Counted from the stretch's first letter, positions 7,617-16,493 are shown. The stretch is 51,311 nt of DNA from Chloroflexota bacterium (GCA_016875715.1 VGOZ01000015.1:1-51311), one strand, 5' to 3'. Notes: generated by a model from the letters alone, not told the origin. Numbers and translations: made by a program.

Positions 7617-9937
7617 GGCGAGGGACTTTCAGTATTCTGAGAGAGGCGGCCGCCCTCAGCTGCATCGCCCTGGCCGTCATCTGGTTGAATTGGGCACCGG
7701 TCCTCGAGGCAGGCGCCTATCTCCCCGCGCACGGCGGGGATCTGGCCGGTCTGATCTATCCCTATTTCCGATTCGCCGCCGCAGCGCTGCGGTCCGGCGA
7801 GATCCCGTTCTGGAACCCCTACAGCCAGATCGGCGCGCCGTTTGTCGCCGACATCCAGTCGGCCGTCCTCTATCCCGTGAATGCCGTCATCCTCCTGTTG
7901 ACCGGTGCGCCGGGCTACCGGGTTCTGACCGGACTCGTGCTGTTCCACTTCTGGCTCGCCGGCGCACTGACCTATTGGGCTGCCCGACGACTCGGTCTCC
8001 CGCGCGGTGCCGCGCTTGTCTCCGGCGTGGCGTTCTCGCTGTCTGACTACTTCGTCATCCACACGGGGAACCTGAACACCATCGCCGTCGGCGCCTGGAT
8101 CCCGGGTATCCTCCTGGCCAGCCTCCGCATCCTTCAGGGTGGCCCTTCGGTCTGGATCGGCCTGGGCGGGATCTGCCTCGCGATGGCCGCGCTCGCCGGG
8201 CACATCCAGCCGCTCCTGTTCGGTCTGATCGCCGTCGCTGTGGTCCTGGTCGCAGGGCTCGCGGGCGGTCGATTCGGGTGGAGAGTCTCGAGCGGGTCCT
8301 GCCTGCGGTTACTCGGCATGGTCACCCTCGGTCTCGCGGCGGCAGCGCCCCAGTTGGTGCCTGCGGCTGAGCTCACGCGCTACACCGATCGAGCTCAGTT
8401 CTCCTACGAGGAGACACTGCAGTACGCCTTCGCGCCGGGCAATCTCATCTCCTTTCTTGTGCCGGACTGGTTTGGCCGAGGGCCGGACGCGTACTGGGGG
8501 CAGTGGCAGAGGCACGAGGGTGGCTACGTTGGCATCGCGACTCTCGCGCTCGCGGCGTTTGCAGTGCTGGCCACGGCGCGGCGCGTCGCGTGTCCAAATG
8601 GCCGCGCCCTCCGCCCGGTCGCGTTCACCCTGCTTGTCCTGGCCGCTGTGGGCATCCTTCTCGCGATCGGCGACTCATCGGGGATCCACGCGCTGGCCGT
8701 TAATCTGGTTCCTGCCTACGGGGCGCTCCGCGGCGCGGCCCGCGCCATCGTGTTGACCGACCTCGCCCTGGCTCTGCTGGCCGGGATCGGAGCCCTTCTT
8801 CTGGCCGCACCCGCGACTCGCGCGAGCAAGGCAATCCGCGAACGCTTCTGGGTCAGCGTCGTGCGAATCTGGGTCGGCACGGCAGCGCTGATCCCCGTGG
8901 GCGCCTTCCTCTTGCTCGCGTATCGTGATAATCCATCGCTCCCCCGCGTGACCGGCGTCGTCGAGGGGTGGGTGATGTTCGTACTCTGGCTGGGCCTGGC
9001 ACTCGGTCTGATCGCGTTCCGACGTCAGGCGCTTCTCACGACGCGGTCTTTCCCGTTCGCCGTCGCGGCACTGCTCGCGGTCGATCTCGTCAGCGCGGGC
9101 CAGGGAATCGAGGTTTCACGAGCCGATCCGCGTCGGGCGTTCGGGACCTCGGACGTTATCGCCTTTCTCCGGGAGCGCGAGGACCTCGTACGCGTCGACA
9201 CAGATACCGGGATCGCCGATCGCTTCTCACCGGGCACGGGGCTTGTGCGCATGGTTCCCGACGTGCGCGGCGGCCTGCATCCGCTCGAACTCAGCTACGT
9301 GCGACGGTACTGGATCGAACTGGGCTCGCGGTCCAACCCCCTCTACGATCGTCTGGGGACCACCTATCTCGTCGCCCCGCGCGCCGCGCCGGTCGATCAA
9401 TCGAAGTTCGTCCCCGTCTTCGACGGGTCTGGCGACGTGACGGTCCACCGGAACCTCCGTGCGGTCGATCGCGCCCGTCTGGAGCCAACCGCGCTCGCAG
9501 CCTCCGATCCGGCTGAGGCACGAGCGCTGCTGGCGAGTGTGCGGGCCGGCACTCTCGGAGCGATCGTGGTCGAGGGGGGACCCGCGATCGAGGGGCAAAC
9601 CTCAGCGACGGCAGTGATCCGCTCCGCGGGGGTCAACCGCGTTGTTATCGATGTCCGTGACCTCCGGGGCGCGGCATACCTGGTGCTGGCAGATGCCTGG
9701 TACCCGGGCTGGACCGCGGTCGTGGATGGGACCGAGCGCCCCCTTGTTCGCGTCGATACTGTGTTTCGCGGCGTTCTCCTGCGGCCGGGCGACGCCGAGA
9801 CGGAATTTCGCTTTGAGCCGACCGGCTGGAGGTGGGCGGCGGTCATCGCGGTGCTTGCCTGGGCAACTCTCGCCGTTACCATGCGCGGATGGATCGGCTC
9901 TTCCCGGCGCGGCCCTGGATCGCGGTCGGAGTCCTGA
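7613..9937 (+). CDS. YfhO-like multi-pass membrane protein
   Basis: A 774-residue integral membrane protein with about a dozen hydrophobic segments in the first 500 residues. A soluble C-terminal part is followed by one last membrane segment near 755. The early loop with GDLAGLIYPYFRF and the FWNPY motif resembles YfhO and related GT-C-like transferases, which use lipid-linked sugars on the outer face. The late LADAWYPGWTA motif is typical of the YfhO C-terminal domain. I take the ATG at 7613 because it forms an ATGA overlap with the preceding stop; a GTG 48 bases upstream is also in frame. It may modify surface polymers made with the help of the glycosyltransferases at the start of the window. 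No substrate can be assigned. Confidence 0.78.
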   Translation: MRRGTFSILREAAALSCIALAVIWLNWAPVLEAGAYLPAHGGDLAGLIYPYFRFAAAALRSGEIPFWNPYSQIGAPFVADIQSAVLYPVNAVILLLTGAPGYRVLTGLVLFHFWLAGALTYWAARRLGLPRGAALVSGVAFSLSDYFVIHTGNLNTIAVGAWIPGILLASLRILQGGPSVWIGLGGICLAMAALAGHIQPLLFGLIAVAVVLVAGLAGGRFGWRVSSGSCLRLLGMVTLGLAAAAPQLVPAAELTRYTDRAQFSYEETLQYAFAPGNLISFLVPDWFGRGPDAYWGQWQRHEGGYVGIATLALAAFAVLATARRVACPNGRALRPVAFTLLVLAAVGILLAIGDSSGIHALAVNLVPAYGALRGAARAIVLTDLALALLAGIGALLLAAPATRASKAIRERFWVSVVRIWVGTAALIPVGAFLLLAYRDNPSLPRVTGVVEGWVMFVLWLGLALGLIAFRRQALLTTRSFPFAVAALLAVDLVSAGQGIEVSRADPRRAFGTSDVIAFLREREDLVRVDTDTGIADRFSPGTGLVRMVPDVRGGLHPLELSYVRRYWIELGSRSNPLYDRLGTTYLVAPRAAPVDQSKFVPVFDGSGDVTVHRNLRAVDRARLEPTALAASDPAEARALLASVRAGTLGAIVVEGGPAIEGQTSATAVIRSAGVNRVVIDVRDLRGAAYLVLADAWYPGWTAVVDGTERPLVRVDTVFRGVLLRPGDAETEFRFEPTGWRWAAVIAVLAWATLAVTMRGWIGSSRRGPGSRSES

Positions 9938-10329
9938 TCGTCGAATCCGACCGCCTGCTTCTGATTCAGCGCGGGCACGATCCAGGTCGCGGGCTATGGG
10001 CGTTACCCGGCGGGATGGTGGATCTGGGTGAGACCGCGCGAGCGGCAGCCGCGAGAGAGGCGCGGGAGGAAACCGGACTCGACGTCGAGGTCGGTGAGTT
10101 GATCTGGATCGCTGACGCGATCGGGCGCGCTCCGGACGGGCGCGTGGAATATCACAACGTGATCGTGGACTTCCTCGCCACGCCTACGGGCGGCTCACCG
10201 CGCCACGGAGATGATGCGATGGATCTTCGATATTTTTCGGCCGACGAGATCGATCGACTGCCGATGTCGCGAACGATGTACCCGCTCCTGGAGCATTACT
10301 TTCGCCGTTCATTTCGCCCTGTCGCGTGA
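9889..10329 (+). CDS. Nudix hydrolase
   Basis: A 146-residue Nudix-fold pyrophosphohydrolase that cleaves nucleoside diphosphates linked to another group. The Nudix box is complete: from the Gly of GMVDLGE through AREAREETGL (about residues 43-65) it fits G-x5-E-x7-R-E-x2-E-E-x-G, so the metal-binding glutamates are present. The preceding LLIQRGHDPGRGLWALPGG is typical of ADP-ribose or NADH-type members, but the substrate cannot be fixed. The ATG at 9889 gives a normal N-terminus, though it lies inside the end of the YfhO-like gene by about 49 bases. The 3' end overlaps the convergent rarA gene by 21 bases. Confidence 0.88.
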   Translation: MDRLFPARPWIAVGVLIVESDRLLLIQRGHDPGRGLWALPGGMVDLGETARAAAAREAREETGLDVEVGELIWIADAIGRAPDGRVEYHNVIVDFLATPTGGSPRHGDDAMDLRYFSADEIDRLPMSRTMYPLLEHYFRRSFRPVA

Positions 10330-11676
10330 ATCGGGGATACCCGACCCCTCAGCACCCGGCCGCGCCGCAATCCGAGGCTCCACGCCGAGCGTCCCAGGGC
10401 GATAGTACTGGCGCGCGTTGAGGATGTCCGGGAGGTGCTGCTGCGCCACGCGACCCTCGGGATAGTCGTGGGCGTACTGATAGCCGCGCCCAAACCCCAT
10501 CTCCCGCATCAGCCGGGTCGCCGCGTTGCGCAGATGCAGGGGAACCGGGAGAGAGCCGTGTGCACGCACGTCTGCGATGGCGGCCTCATAAGTCGTGAGT
10601 ACCGAGTTGCTCTTGGGTGCCAGTGCGAGGAAGAGTGCCGCCTCGGTCAGTGGCAGCACGCACTCAGGCATACCAACGAAATGTGTGGCCTGTTGCGCCG
10701 CGACCGCGATCGAGAGCGCCTGTGGGCTGGCCAACCCGACATCCTCGGCGGCGAGGATCACGAGCCGGCGAGCAACGAACAGTGGATCTTCCCCAGCCTC
10801 CAGGAGACGCGCCAACCAGTAGACAGCCGCGTCCGGGTCGGAGCCGCGAATGGACTTGATCATCGCCGACACGACATCAAAGTGCTGATCTCCGGCACGA
10901 TCGTGAGCCAGAATGCGGCGCTGAACGGCATCCTCAACCGTCGCACGCGTGAGGATCCGTCTGCCGGTATCATCGAGCGTCGCAGCCTCGATTGCCGCCT
11001 CCAACGCGTTGAGAGCAGTACGGGCGTCACCGTTCGCGATGCGCACGATCGCGCCGAGCACGTCGTCGTCCAGGTGCATGTTCTCTGCGCGAGTGTCCGC
11101 CTCGGAGGCGAGGGCGCGCCGCAGAACCTCGAGGATATCGCCGTCGCCGAGCGGGGTCAGGCGCATCACTCGACACCTCGAGAGCAGCGCAGAGTTGACC
11201 TCAAACGAGGGGTTCTCCGTCGTCGCGCCGATGAGCGTGATAACGCCTTCCTCGACGTGGGGCATCACGGCGTCTTGCTGCGTTTTGGTCCAGCGATGGA
11301 CTTCATCGATGAAGACCACCGTGCGTATGCCGCGATCGCGCCGAACTCGCGCGGCCGCGACAATGCGGCGGAGATCGGGAATCCCCGCCTCCACCGCTGA
11401 GAGCGACTCGAAGACCGCGCTGGTCACCTGAGCGATGAGACGGGCAAGGGTCGTCTTTCCCGAACCCGGCGGCCCCCACAGGATCATCGAACCTACTCGG
11501 TCGGAGTCGATCGCCCGACGCAATGCCCGACCGGGACCAACCAGGTGCACCTGGCCGACGAACTCGTCCAGCGTGCGCGGTCGCAATCGTGCCGCGAGCG
11601 GACTGCGCACCGCGTCGCCCTCCGTTTCGAAGAGGCCCGACTGCGTGCCGGCACGAACAATGCGAGGTGGACTCAT
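10309..11676 (-). CDS. rarA: Replication-associated recombination protein A (RarA/MgsA)
   Basis: A 455-residue AAA+ clamp-loader-like ATPase that acts at stalled replication forks. Walker A is GPPGSGKT near residue 68, Walker B is VVFIDEVHRW near 122, and sensor 1 is GATTENPSFE near 150. The C-terminal half holds the MgsA tetramerisation region, with AEDVGLASPQAL near 312 and the late MREMGFGRGYQYAHDYPEG. The full family length is present. The ATG at 11676 follows a TAGATT hexamer by six bases, so the mRNA may be leaderless. The gene ends inside the 3' end of the Nudix gene. It lies downstream of lipB with a 54-base gap and probably has its own promoter. Confidence 0.95.
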   Translation of the reverse strand: MSPPRIVRAGTQSGLFETEGDAVRSPLAARLRPRTLDEFVGQVHLVGPGRALRRAIDSDRVGSMILWGPPGSGKTTLARLIAQVTSAVFESLSAVEAGIPDLRRIVAAARVRRDRGIRTVVFIDEVHRWTKTQQDAVMPHVEEGVITLIGATTENPSFEVNSALLSRCRVMRLTPLGDGDILEVLRRALASEADTRAENMHLDDDVLGAIVRIANGDARTALNALEAAIEAATLDDTGRRILTRATVEDAVQRRILAHDRAGDQHFDVVSAMIKSIRGSDPDAAVYWLARLLEAGEDPLFVARRLVILAAEDVGLASPQALSIAVAAQQATHFVGMPECVLPLTEAALFLALAPKSNSVLTTYEAAIADVRAHGSLPVPLHLRNAATRLMREMGFGRGYQYAHDYPEGRVAQQHLPDILNARQYYRPGTLGVEPRIAARPGAEGSGIPDSRDRAK

Positions 11677-11682
11677 AGCGTC

Positions 11683-11688
11683 AATCTA
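11683..11688 (-). promoter_or_regulatory. Candidate leaderless -10 box of rarA
   Basis: On the minus strand TAGATT is followed by exactly six bases and then the ATG of rarA. Transcription starting about seven bases after the hexamer would begin at or next to the start codon. The same spacing occurs before dnaJ and the CoxD-like gene. Confidence 0.45.
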
Positions 11689-11730
11689 CCACCGATCGCT
11701 CGCCGCGAACGGCCGCATCGGCACAAACGC

Positions 11731-12381
11731 TCACGATCGGAGCACCTGTAGGTGTTGAGCCAGACGAGCGCAGAGGTGGGTCGCTAGCACCAATCGCACC
11801 TCTCCCACGGTCACGTGAGGACCGACGATCTGGTCAAGGTTGACGATGCCTCGTTCGCGTATGCCGCAGGGGATGATGCCGCTCCAGTTCGCCAGATCCG
11901 AGGAGACATTGATCGCAACGCCGTGGCTCGTGACTCCTCCGGAGACCTTCACCCCAATCTGAGCGACCTTCCGCGTGCCCAGCCAGACTCCTGTGTAGCG
12001 GCCATCGGTCTCACCCGCGACGCCGAACACGCCAAGCGTCTCGAGAATCGCCGCCTCCAGATCGCGCAGATAGCGGTGAATGTCGCCTCCCCGCAGTCGG
12101 AGGTCGATGATTGGGTAGGCAATCGCCTGGCCTGGATCGTGGTACGTCACATCACCGCCGCGGTCGAGGTGGAGCAGGTCGATTCCGCGCCGACTCCGCT
12201 CTGTCTCCGCGATGAGGACGTGTTCGAGGGATCCGGTACGGCCGATGGTGTAGGTGGGCGGATGTTGGACGAGCAATACGATGTCCTCGATCGCGCCGGA
12301 CCGGCGTCGCTCCACGTACGTGCGCTGGAGCGATGCGGCCTCGGCCACGGGCAGCGTGCCGAGGTCGCGGCAGTCGATCAC
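11731..12381 (-). CDS. lipB: Octanoyl-[acyl-carrier-protein]:protein octanoyltransferase
   Basis: A 216-residue LipB, which moves an octanoyl group from acyl carrier protein to the lysine of a lipoyl domain, the first step of lipoate assembly. The conserved RGGDVTYHDPGQ block (near residue 78), RKVAQIGVKV with the catalytic lysine (near 136) and SGIIPCGI with the catalytic cysteine (near 170) are all visible. The usual HGPGQ reads HDPGQ here, a small departure. The start GTG overlaps the lipA stop (GTGA). The gene is last in a lipoyl domain-lipA-lipB run, so the whole pathway plus a possible target is encoded together. Confidence 0.95.
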   Translation of the reverse strand: MIDCRDLGTLPVAEAASLQRTYVERRRSGAIEDIVLLVQHPPTYTIGRTGSLEHVLIAETERSRRGIDLLHLDRGGDVTYHDPGQAIAYPIIDLRLRGGDIHRYLRDLEAAILETLGVFGVAGETDGRYTGVWLGTRKVAQIGVKVSGGVTSHGVAINVSSDLANWSGIIPCGIRERGIVNLDQIVGPHVTVGEVRLVLATHLCARLAQHLQVLRS

Positions 12382-13307
12382 CTCGGGATCGTATCGATCT
12401 GCCGGTGTTGCTCCAACTGCTCGCGGGCGTGATACGAACTGCGCACGAGCGGGCCGGCCTCAACGTGGGCGAAGCCCAGACCCATGGCGCTCGCGCGAAG
12501 GGTCTCGAACTCAGCCGGCGTGTAATAGCGACTGACCGGCACGTGGCGGCTCTGGCCCGTCGGCCGAAGATATTGCCCAATCGTGACGATGTCGACTCTG
12601 GCAGATCGAAGATCTGCCAGAGTGTGGTCGACCTCGGCGAGCGTTTCGCCCAGTCCGACCATCAGTCCGGATTTCGTACAGCGCCCGCCGAGTTCACGCG
12701 CCAACGCAAGCACGCGCAACGAATTGTCATAACCGCAGCGTGGCCGGACCTGATCGTGCAGCCGACGGACGGTCTCGATGTTGTGGTTTACCACATCGGG
12801 ACCGGACCGCACGACTGTCTCGATGGCGGATCGCCGCGCGCCGAGGTCGGGGATGAGTACCTCGATGCTGCAGGCGGGATCCTGAGCGCGTATCCGTCGA
12901 ACGGTCGCGGCGAAGACCCCGGCCCCACCATCCTCCAGATCATCGCGGGTGACTGATGTCACCACCACGTGACGGAGGCCCAGGCGGCTCACCGCCCGCG
13001 CGATACGCCCGGGCTCGGCCCAGTCAACCGCGCCGCTGGGCTGTCCCGTCTCGATCGCGCAGTACGAGCAACGTCTCGTGCACCGATCGCCAAGGATGAG
13101 GAAGGTCGCGGTGCGGGAGTCCCAGCATTCGCGCTGGTTTGGGCAGCGCGCCTCCTCGCAGACCGTGTGGAGACCCAGATCCCCGAGCAACTGCCGTACC
13201 TCGGTCGTCGCCCTCTCCGCGCCGACCCGAATAGTGAGCCACGGGGGCCGCCCCCGTGCGGGATCGATCGGCGGTGTCGCCGCGCGTGCGGACTCCGAGG
13301 CTGTCAT
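12378..13307 (-). CDS. lipA: Lipoyl synthase
   Basis: A 309-residue radical SAM enzyme that inserts two sulfurs into protein-bound octanoate to make lipoate. All eight expected cysteines of both clusters are visible as CEEARCPNQREC (auxiliary cluster, near residue 54) and CTRRCSYC (SAM cluster, near 77). The C-terminal RSSYHA motif, which ligates the auxiliary cluster through its serine, is present near residue 290. The ATG overlaps the stop of the lipoyl-domain gene (ATGA). The stop overlaps lipB (GTGA), so the three genes are translationally coupled. A perfect 13-base inverted repeat lies within the coding region at 12595-12623. Confidence 0.97.
   Translation of the reverse strand: MTASESARAATPPIDPARGRPPWLTIRVGAERATTEVRQLLGDLGLHTVCEEARCPNQRECWDSRTATFLILGDRCTRRCSYCAIETGQPSGAVDWAEPGRIARAVSRLGLRHVVVTSVTRDDLEDGGAGVFAATVRRIRAQDPACSIEVLIPDLGARRSAIETVVRSGPDVVNHNIETVRRLHDQVRPRCGYDNSLRVLALARELGGRCTKSGLMVGLGETLAEVDHTLADLRSARVDIVTIGQYLRPTGQSRHVPVSRYYTPAEFETLRASAMGLGFAHVEAGPLVRSSYHAREQLEQHRQIDTIPR
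12595..12623. repeat. Perfect 13-base inverted repeat inside lipA
   Basis: ACTCTGGCAGATC and its exact reverse complement are separated by only GAA. The RNA would form a 13-base-pair hairpin with a 3-base loop. It encodes part of the segment TLADLRSARV of LipA. No T-tract follows, so it is not an ordinary terminator. Confidence 0.8.
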
Positions 13308-13567
13308 GTCGCGCTGGGTGCGTGCGCGTCGCTCATCTCCACCAGAGCGACCGCCTGGTCGACCGTGACGCTGGTCCCCTCGTCGGCCAGGATCGACGCG
13401 ACGCTGCCTGTGACCGGCGAGACGATCTCCACGTTCACCTTATCCGTGATGACCTCCACGAGCGGCTCGCCCTCTTCGATCCGATCCCCGACACGCTTCA
13501 GCCAGCGTCCGATGACCACATCGTCGATCTGCTCGCCCAGCGAGGGCAGGTGTACCGGAACTTCCAC
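13304..13567 (-). CDS. Free-standing lipoyl-domain protein
   Basis: An 87-residue protein made of a single lipoyl/biotinyl-type domain and nothing else. It reads like the first domain of a 2-oxoacid dehydrogenase E2: LPSLGE at residues 8-13, GDRIEEGEPL near 27, and TDKVNVEI near 41, where the lysine of DKV is the expected lipoylation site. The glycine-rich turn PVTGSV follows. No E2 catalytic core, E1-binding domain or glycine-cleavage genes are nearby. It is not an obvious GcvH, which is longer. It starts with GTG and is coupled to lipA and lipB. It could be a lipoate carrier for an enzyme encoded elsewhere, or a scaffold on which lipoate is made. A truncated E2 is less likely, since both ends look natural. 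Confidence 0.88.
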   Translation of the reverse strand: MEVPVHLPSLGEQIDDVVIGRWLKRVGDRIEEGEPLVEVITDKVNVEIVSPVTGSVASILADEGTSVTVDQAVALVEMSDAHAPSAT

Positions 13568-13576
13568 CGCAGTACC

Positions 13577-14914
13577 TTACAGGCTCGCCAGGATGCGTAG
13601 CGCTTCGCTCAATTGTGGGTCGGCGTTCGCGGCCAGGTCGCCCACTGTCATGTCGACCTGTACATCCGGTCGGACCCCGAGCCCGTTGAGATTGATGCCG
13701 CGGAGCCCGCTTCTGACCCGCGCAGTCGCGATCTCCAGTCCCGACCCGTCTGGCAAGATAAAGAGCTGGCCCGTGGAGACGCAGCCTGCGGTCGGCATCC
13801 CGACCACCGATCCTGTACCGTGCTCCTGAATGGCCGAGGCGAGGATCTCTCCACCGGACGAGGTCCCCGCGTTCGTGAGGACGATCAGGCTCTTGCCAGT
13901 GAGACGGTAGGAACCATCGGCGTTGAACGCCTCGGTGTTGCCCGCCGACCTGACCGTCTCGAAGAGCACGCCCTGTGGCACGAACCGGCTCGCAACCTTG
14001 TGGACGCTGTCCACGCGGCCCCCACCATTATCGCGCAGGTCGAGGATCAGGGCCCAACGATCCCGCGTAAGCAGACTACCGAGAGCCTGGTCCACCTGGC
14101 CGACGACCGTTTCCGGGAAACTGAACACCCGCAGGTAACCGATGCCCGGGGCGGCCTCGCGATGGATCACGATCGGTGCGACGACCTCTCGTCTCTGAAG
14201 GGCGAGATCAAACTCCCCCATTGTTCCCTGCCTGCGGAACGTCAATCGGACGGTCGAACCGAGTTCGCCACGGATGGTCTGCACGACCTGCTCGACCGTC
14301 ATAGCCTGCGTCGCCTTGCCATCGATGCGCAGAATCGCGTCACCTCGCCGGACGCCCGCGCCGGCGGCAGAACCACCGTCGAAGACCTCCACAACGATGA
14401 AATCCGTACCGGCGCGCCGGACCAGAACCCCAATGCCGCCGAAACGGCTGGTGCCGGAGAGCCGCTCCCGCTGCTCCTGAACCTGCCGGGCTGTCATATG
14501 GAGCGTGTGGCAATCGGCAACGCTCTCCGCGGCCGCTCGGACCATTGCGTGGGCGAGCGTCGCCGAATCGAGCTTCGATCCAGAGATCTGCTCGAAGATC
14601 GTGAACTGGGTATCGGGCGGAACCGCCGCCTCTGGGACCGCTGCCCCCCGCGCGGGAAGTCTGAACTGAGGCTGAGCGCCCATCCCTACCAGGCGGCGCC
14701 AGACCCCACCCTGAGCGGCCGACTGAAGAGTGATCGGGTCCACCGCGTCGACGTACTGCTCGTCCAGCATCTGGAGCGCACGAACATACGTTTCCCGGGC
14801 GACCTGTCGCGATGATGCGGTGCCGCCAGGCGGGGGCAGCGCGGGGACTCCACATCCGACCGTGAAGAGAAGAGCGGCGGCGAAGGCGGCACGAAGCAGC
14901 CTGCGCCCGGTCAT
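13577..14914 (-). CDS. S41-family peptidase with PDZ domain, probably a lipoprotein
   Basis: A 445-residue exported protein of the C-terminal processing protease family. A signal peptide ends in LLFTVGC near residue 21, an imperfect lipobox, so lipid anchoring is likely. A PDZ domain follows (about 150-235, with GGIGVLVRR and VRRGDAILRIDGK), then the S41 core. The nucleophile region NAGTSSGGEILASA (near 352) keeps the serine. At the position of the catalytic lysine, where classical members read TxGKG, this protein reads TAGCVSTG: the lysine is replaced by cysteine. It may use another base, as tricorn-type members do, or be inactive. The start overlaps the upstream stop (TGATG). Confidence 0.88.
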   Translation of the reverse strand: MTGRRLLRAAFAAALLFTVGCGVPALPPPGGTASSRQVARETYVRALQMLDEQYVDAVDPITLQSAAQGGVWRRLVGMGAQPQFRLPARGAAVPEAAVPPDTQFTIFEQISGSKLDSATLAHAMVRAAAESVADCHTLHMTARQVQEQRERLSGTSRFGGIGVLVRRAGTDFIVVEVFDGGSAAGAGVRRGDAILRIDGKATQAMTVEQVVQTIRGELGSTVRLTFRRQGTMGEFDLALQRREVVAPIVIHREAAPGIGYLRVFSFPETVVGQVDQALGSLLTRDRWALILDLRDNGGGRVDSVHKVASRFVPQGVLFETVRSAGNTEAFNADGSYRLTGKSLIVLTNAGTSSGGEILASAIQEHGTGSVVGMPTAGCVSTGQLFILPDGSGLEIATARVRSGLRGINLNGLGVRPDVQVDMTVGDLAANADPQLSEALRILASL

Positions 14915-16443
14915 CAGAAGCCTCGCTCGACGAACAGACGCGCGACCAAGTTATCCACCGGTGCGTAGTCGTCCGAAAGGACGATCTGCCGGCCCTGGGC
15001 CAGGTACTGACGGAGTGTGGAAGAATCCAGAACCGCGCTGTACTTCGCACGTGTCGCCATGAAACCTTCGAACTGTGCAAAGTTTGCGATGTCGAGGGGT
15101 TGTGGCGAAGCCACGGCCACGTAGGTGCTGGGTCCGCTCCCCTCCCACGCGCGACCAAAACCGAACAGGTAGACGTTGCCGAAAACCTCGTCCAGTGTCT
15201 TGAGATACGCGCGAAGGAAGTCACCAGAATGATAATTGTCAATGATGTTTGTCATGAGAATCCCATCTGAGCGCATGGACGTCTTAACCATCTGATCAAA
15301 CTCACGCGTGGTGAGATGGTATGGCACGGAAATGTCGTTGAACGCATCACCATAGACGAGATCAAATCGGTCTACTGGGCGATTTTCAATATACCAGATG
15401 CGCGCATCCTGATTGTGTGTCCGTATGCGGCCATCGCGCGGGAGACCGAGGAAGTCGTGGGCCGCCTCGGTGACAGCTGGATCGATCTCAAGGACATCGT
15501 TTTCGGAGAACGGATACTGGGCTGCCACAAACTTCGGAAAGGTATAACCACCGCCGCCGATAGAGAGAGTCGCGAATCGAGGGCGCTGCGCGGCGTGCCA
15601 TTCTGTAATTTCGTTGTACACACGCTCGTAGCCGTAGCCGATGAACTTCGGGTTGTCAAGCGACACATAGCTGTGAACGAGGTGGTCGAGGACCAGAGAG
15701 CTCACCTCTATGCCCTCGACGATGGCAGTGCTGACCCGGATACAGTAGTAGCTCGACTCGCGAAGGCACGGACCCGCGAAGTCGGCGCGCATCTGGTAAA
15801 AGGCGGTAAAGGCGCCCACGAGCAAGATCGCGGTCGCCCCACGTGCGACACCGCGCCAGTATTGCCCGACAATCAGACCGACGAGAATCAGGATCGCCGA
15901 GACGGTCCAGACGATCTGCCGTGTCCCCATGGCCTCGATCAGATAGAAGCCGGTCGCGAACGTTCCGGCAATCGATCCCACAGTCGAGAACGCATAGATT
16001 CGTCCGACGATGCTGCCGGTGCGGCTAAGGTCGCTGAGCGAGAGTTTGACCACGACCGGCGAAATCATGCCCAGGACGAAGGTCGGCGCGAAGAAGATCA
16101 GGCCTGTGTAGACGACGATACGCACCATGAGCGGCCACGAGCGATCGAGATTGAGATCGACGATGAACCCGGTGAGCGGCAAGATCGCGAGGCTGACCAG
16201 ACCGGAGATGATGAACAGCGTCCCCAGCACGCCACGAGAGGCCATCCGATCGGCAAGCCAACCACCCGCGTAGTTGCCGAAGGAGATGCCCGCCAGGGTG
16301 ACTCCGATGATGCTCGTCCACGTATAGAGCGATACCCCGATATAGGGCGCCATGATGCGCCCGGCGATCAACTCGATGACGAGGGTGCAGAAACTCCCAA
16401 TGAAGACGATCGCGGATGCAACGATCGGGTGCCCGATGCGCAT
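14914..16443 (-). CDS. Fused membrane / spermidine-synthase-like protein
   Basis: A 509-residue protein. The first half has about seven membrane segments resembling half of a transporter, with SFGNYAGGWLADR near residue 54. The C-terminal half is a Rossmann methyltransferase-like domain related to spermidine synthases. The binding loop reads SIGGGGYTFP near 300 and the acidic turn VLEIDP near 320. The usual catalytic Asp region appears as YGDAFNDISVP, in place of the DSTDP-type motif of true synthases. Polyamine synthesis is therefore not assured. The ATG at 16443 is used; a TTG at 16470 is in frame and lies 12 bases after a TAGAAT box (16483-16488). The stop overlaps the S41 protease start. 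Confidence 0.82.
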   Translation of the reverse strand: MRIGHPIVASAIVFIGSFCTLVIELIAGRIMAPYIGVSLYTWTSIIGVTLAGISFGNYAGGWLADRMASRGVLGTLFIISGLVSLAILPLTGFIVDLNLDRSWPLMVRIVVYTGLIFFAPTFVLGMISPVVVKLSLSDLSRTGSIVGRIYAFSTVGSIAGTFATGFYLIEAMGTRQIVWTVSAILILVGLIVGQYWRGVARGATAILLVGAFTAFYQMRADFAGPCLRESSYYCIRVSTAIVEGIEVSSLVLDHLVHSYVSLDNPKFIGYGYERVYNEITEWHAAQRPRFATLSIGGGGYTFPKFVAAQYPFSENDVLEIDPAVTEAAHDFLGLPRDGRIRTHNQDARIWYIENRPVDRFDLVYGDAFNDISVPYHLTTREFDQMVKTSMRSDGILMTNIIDNYHSGDFLRAYLKTLDEVFGNVYLFGFGRAWEGSGPSTYVAVASPQPLDIANFAQFEGFMATRAKYSAVLDSSTLRQYLAQGRQIVLSDDYAPVDNLVARLFVERGF

Positions 16444-16493
16444 GCTTGGTGGTTTCCGTCCTTCCGCCAAAGAGGCATACGCATTCTAAGAAG

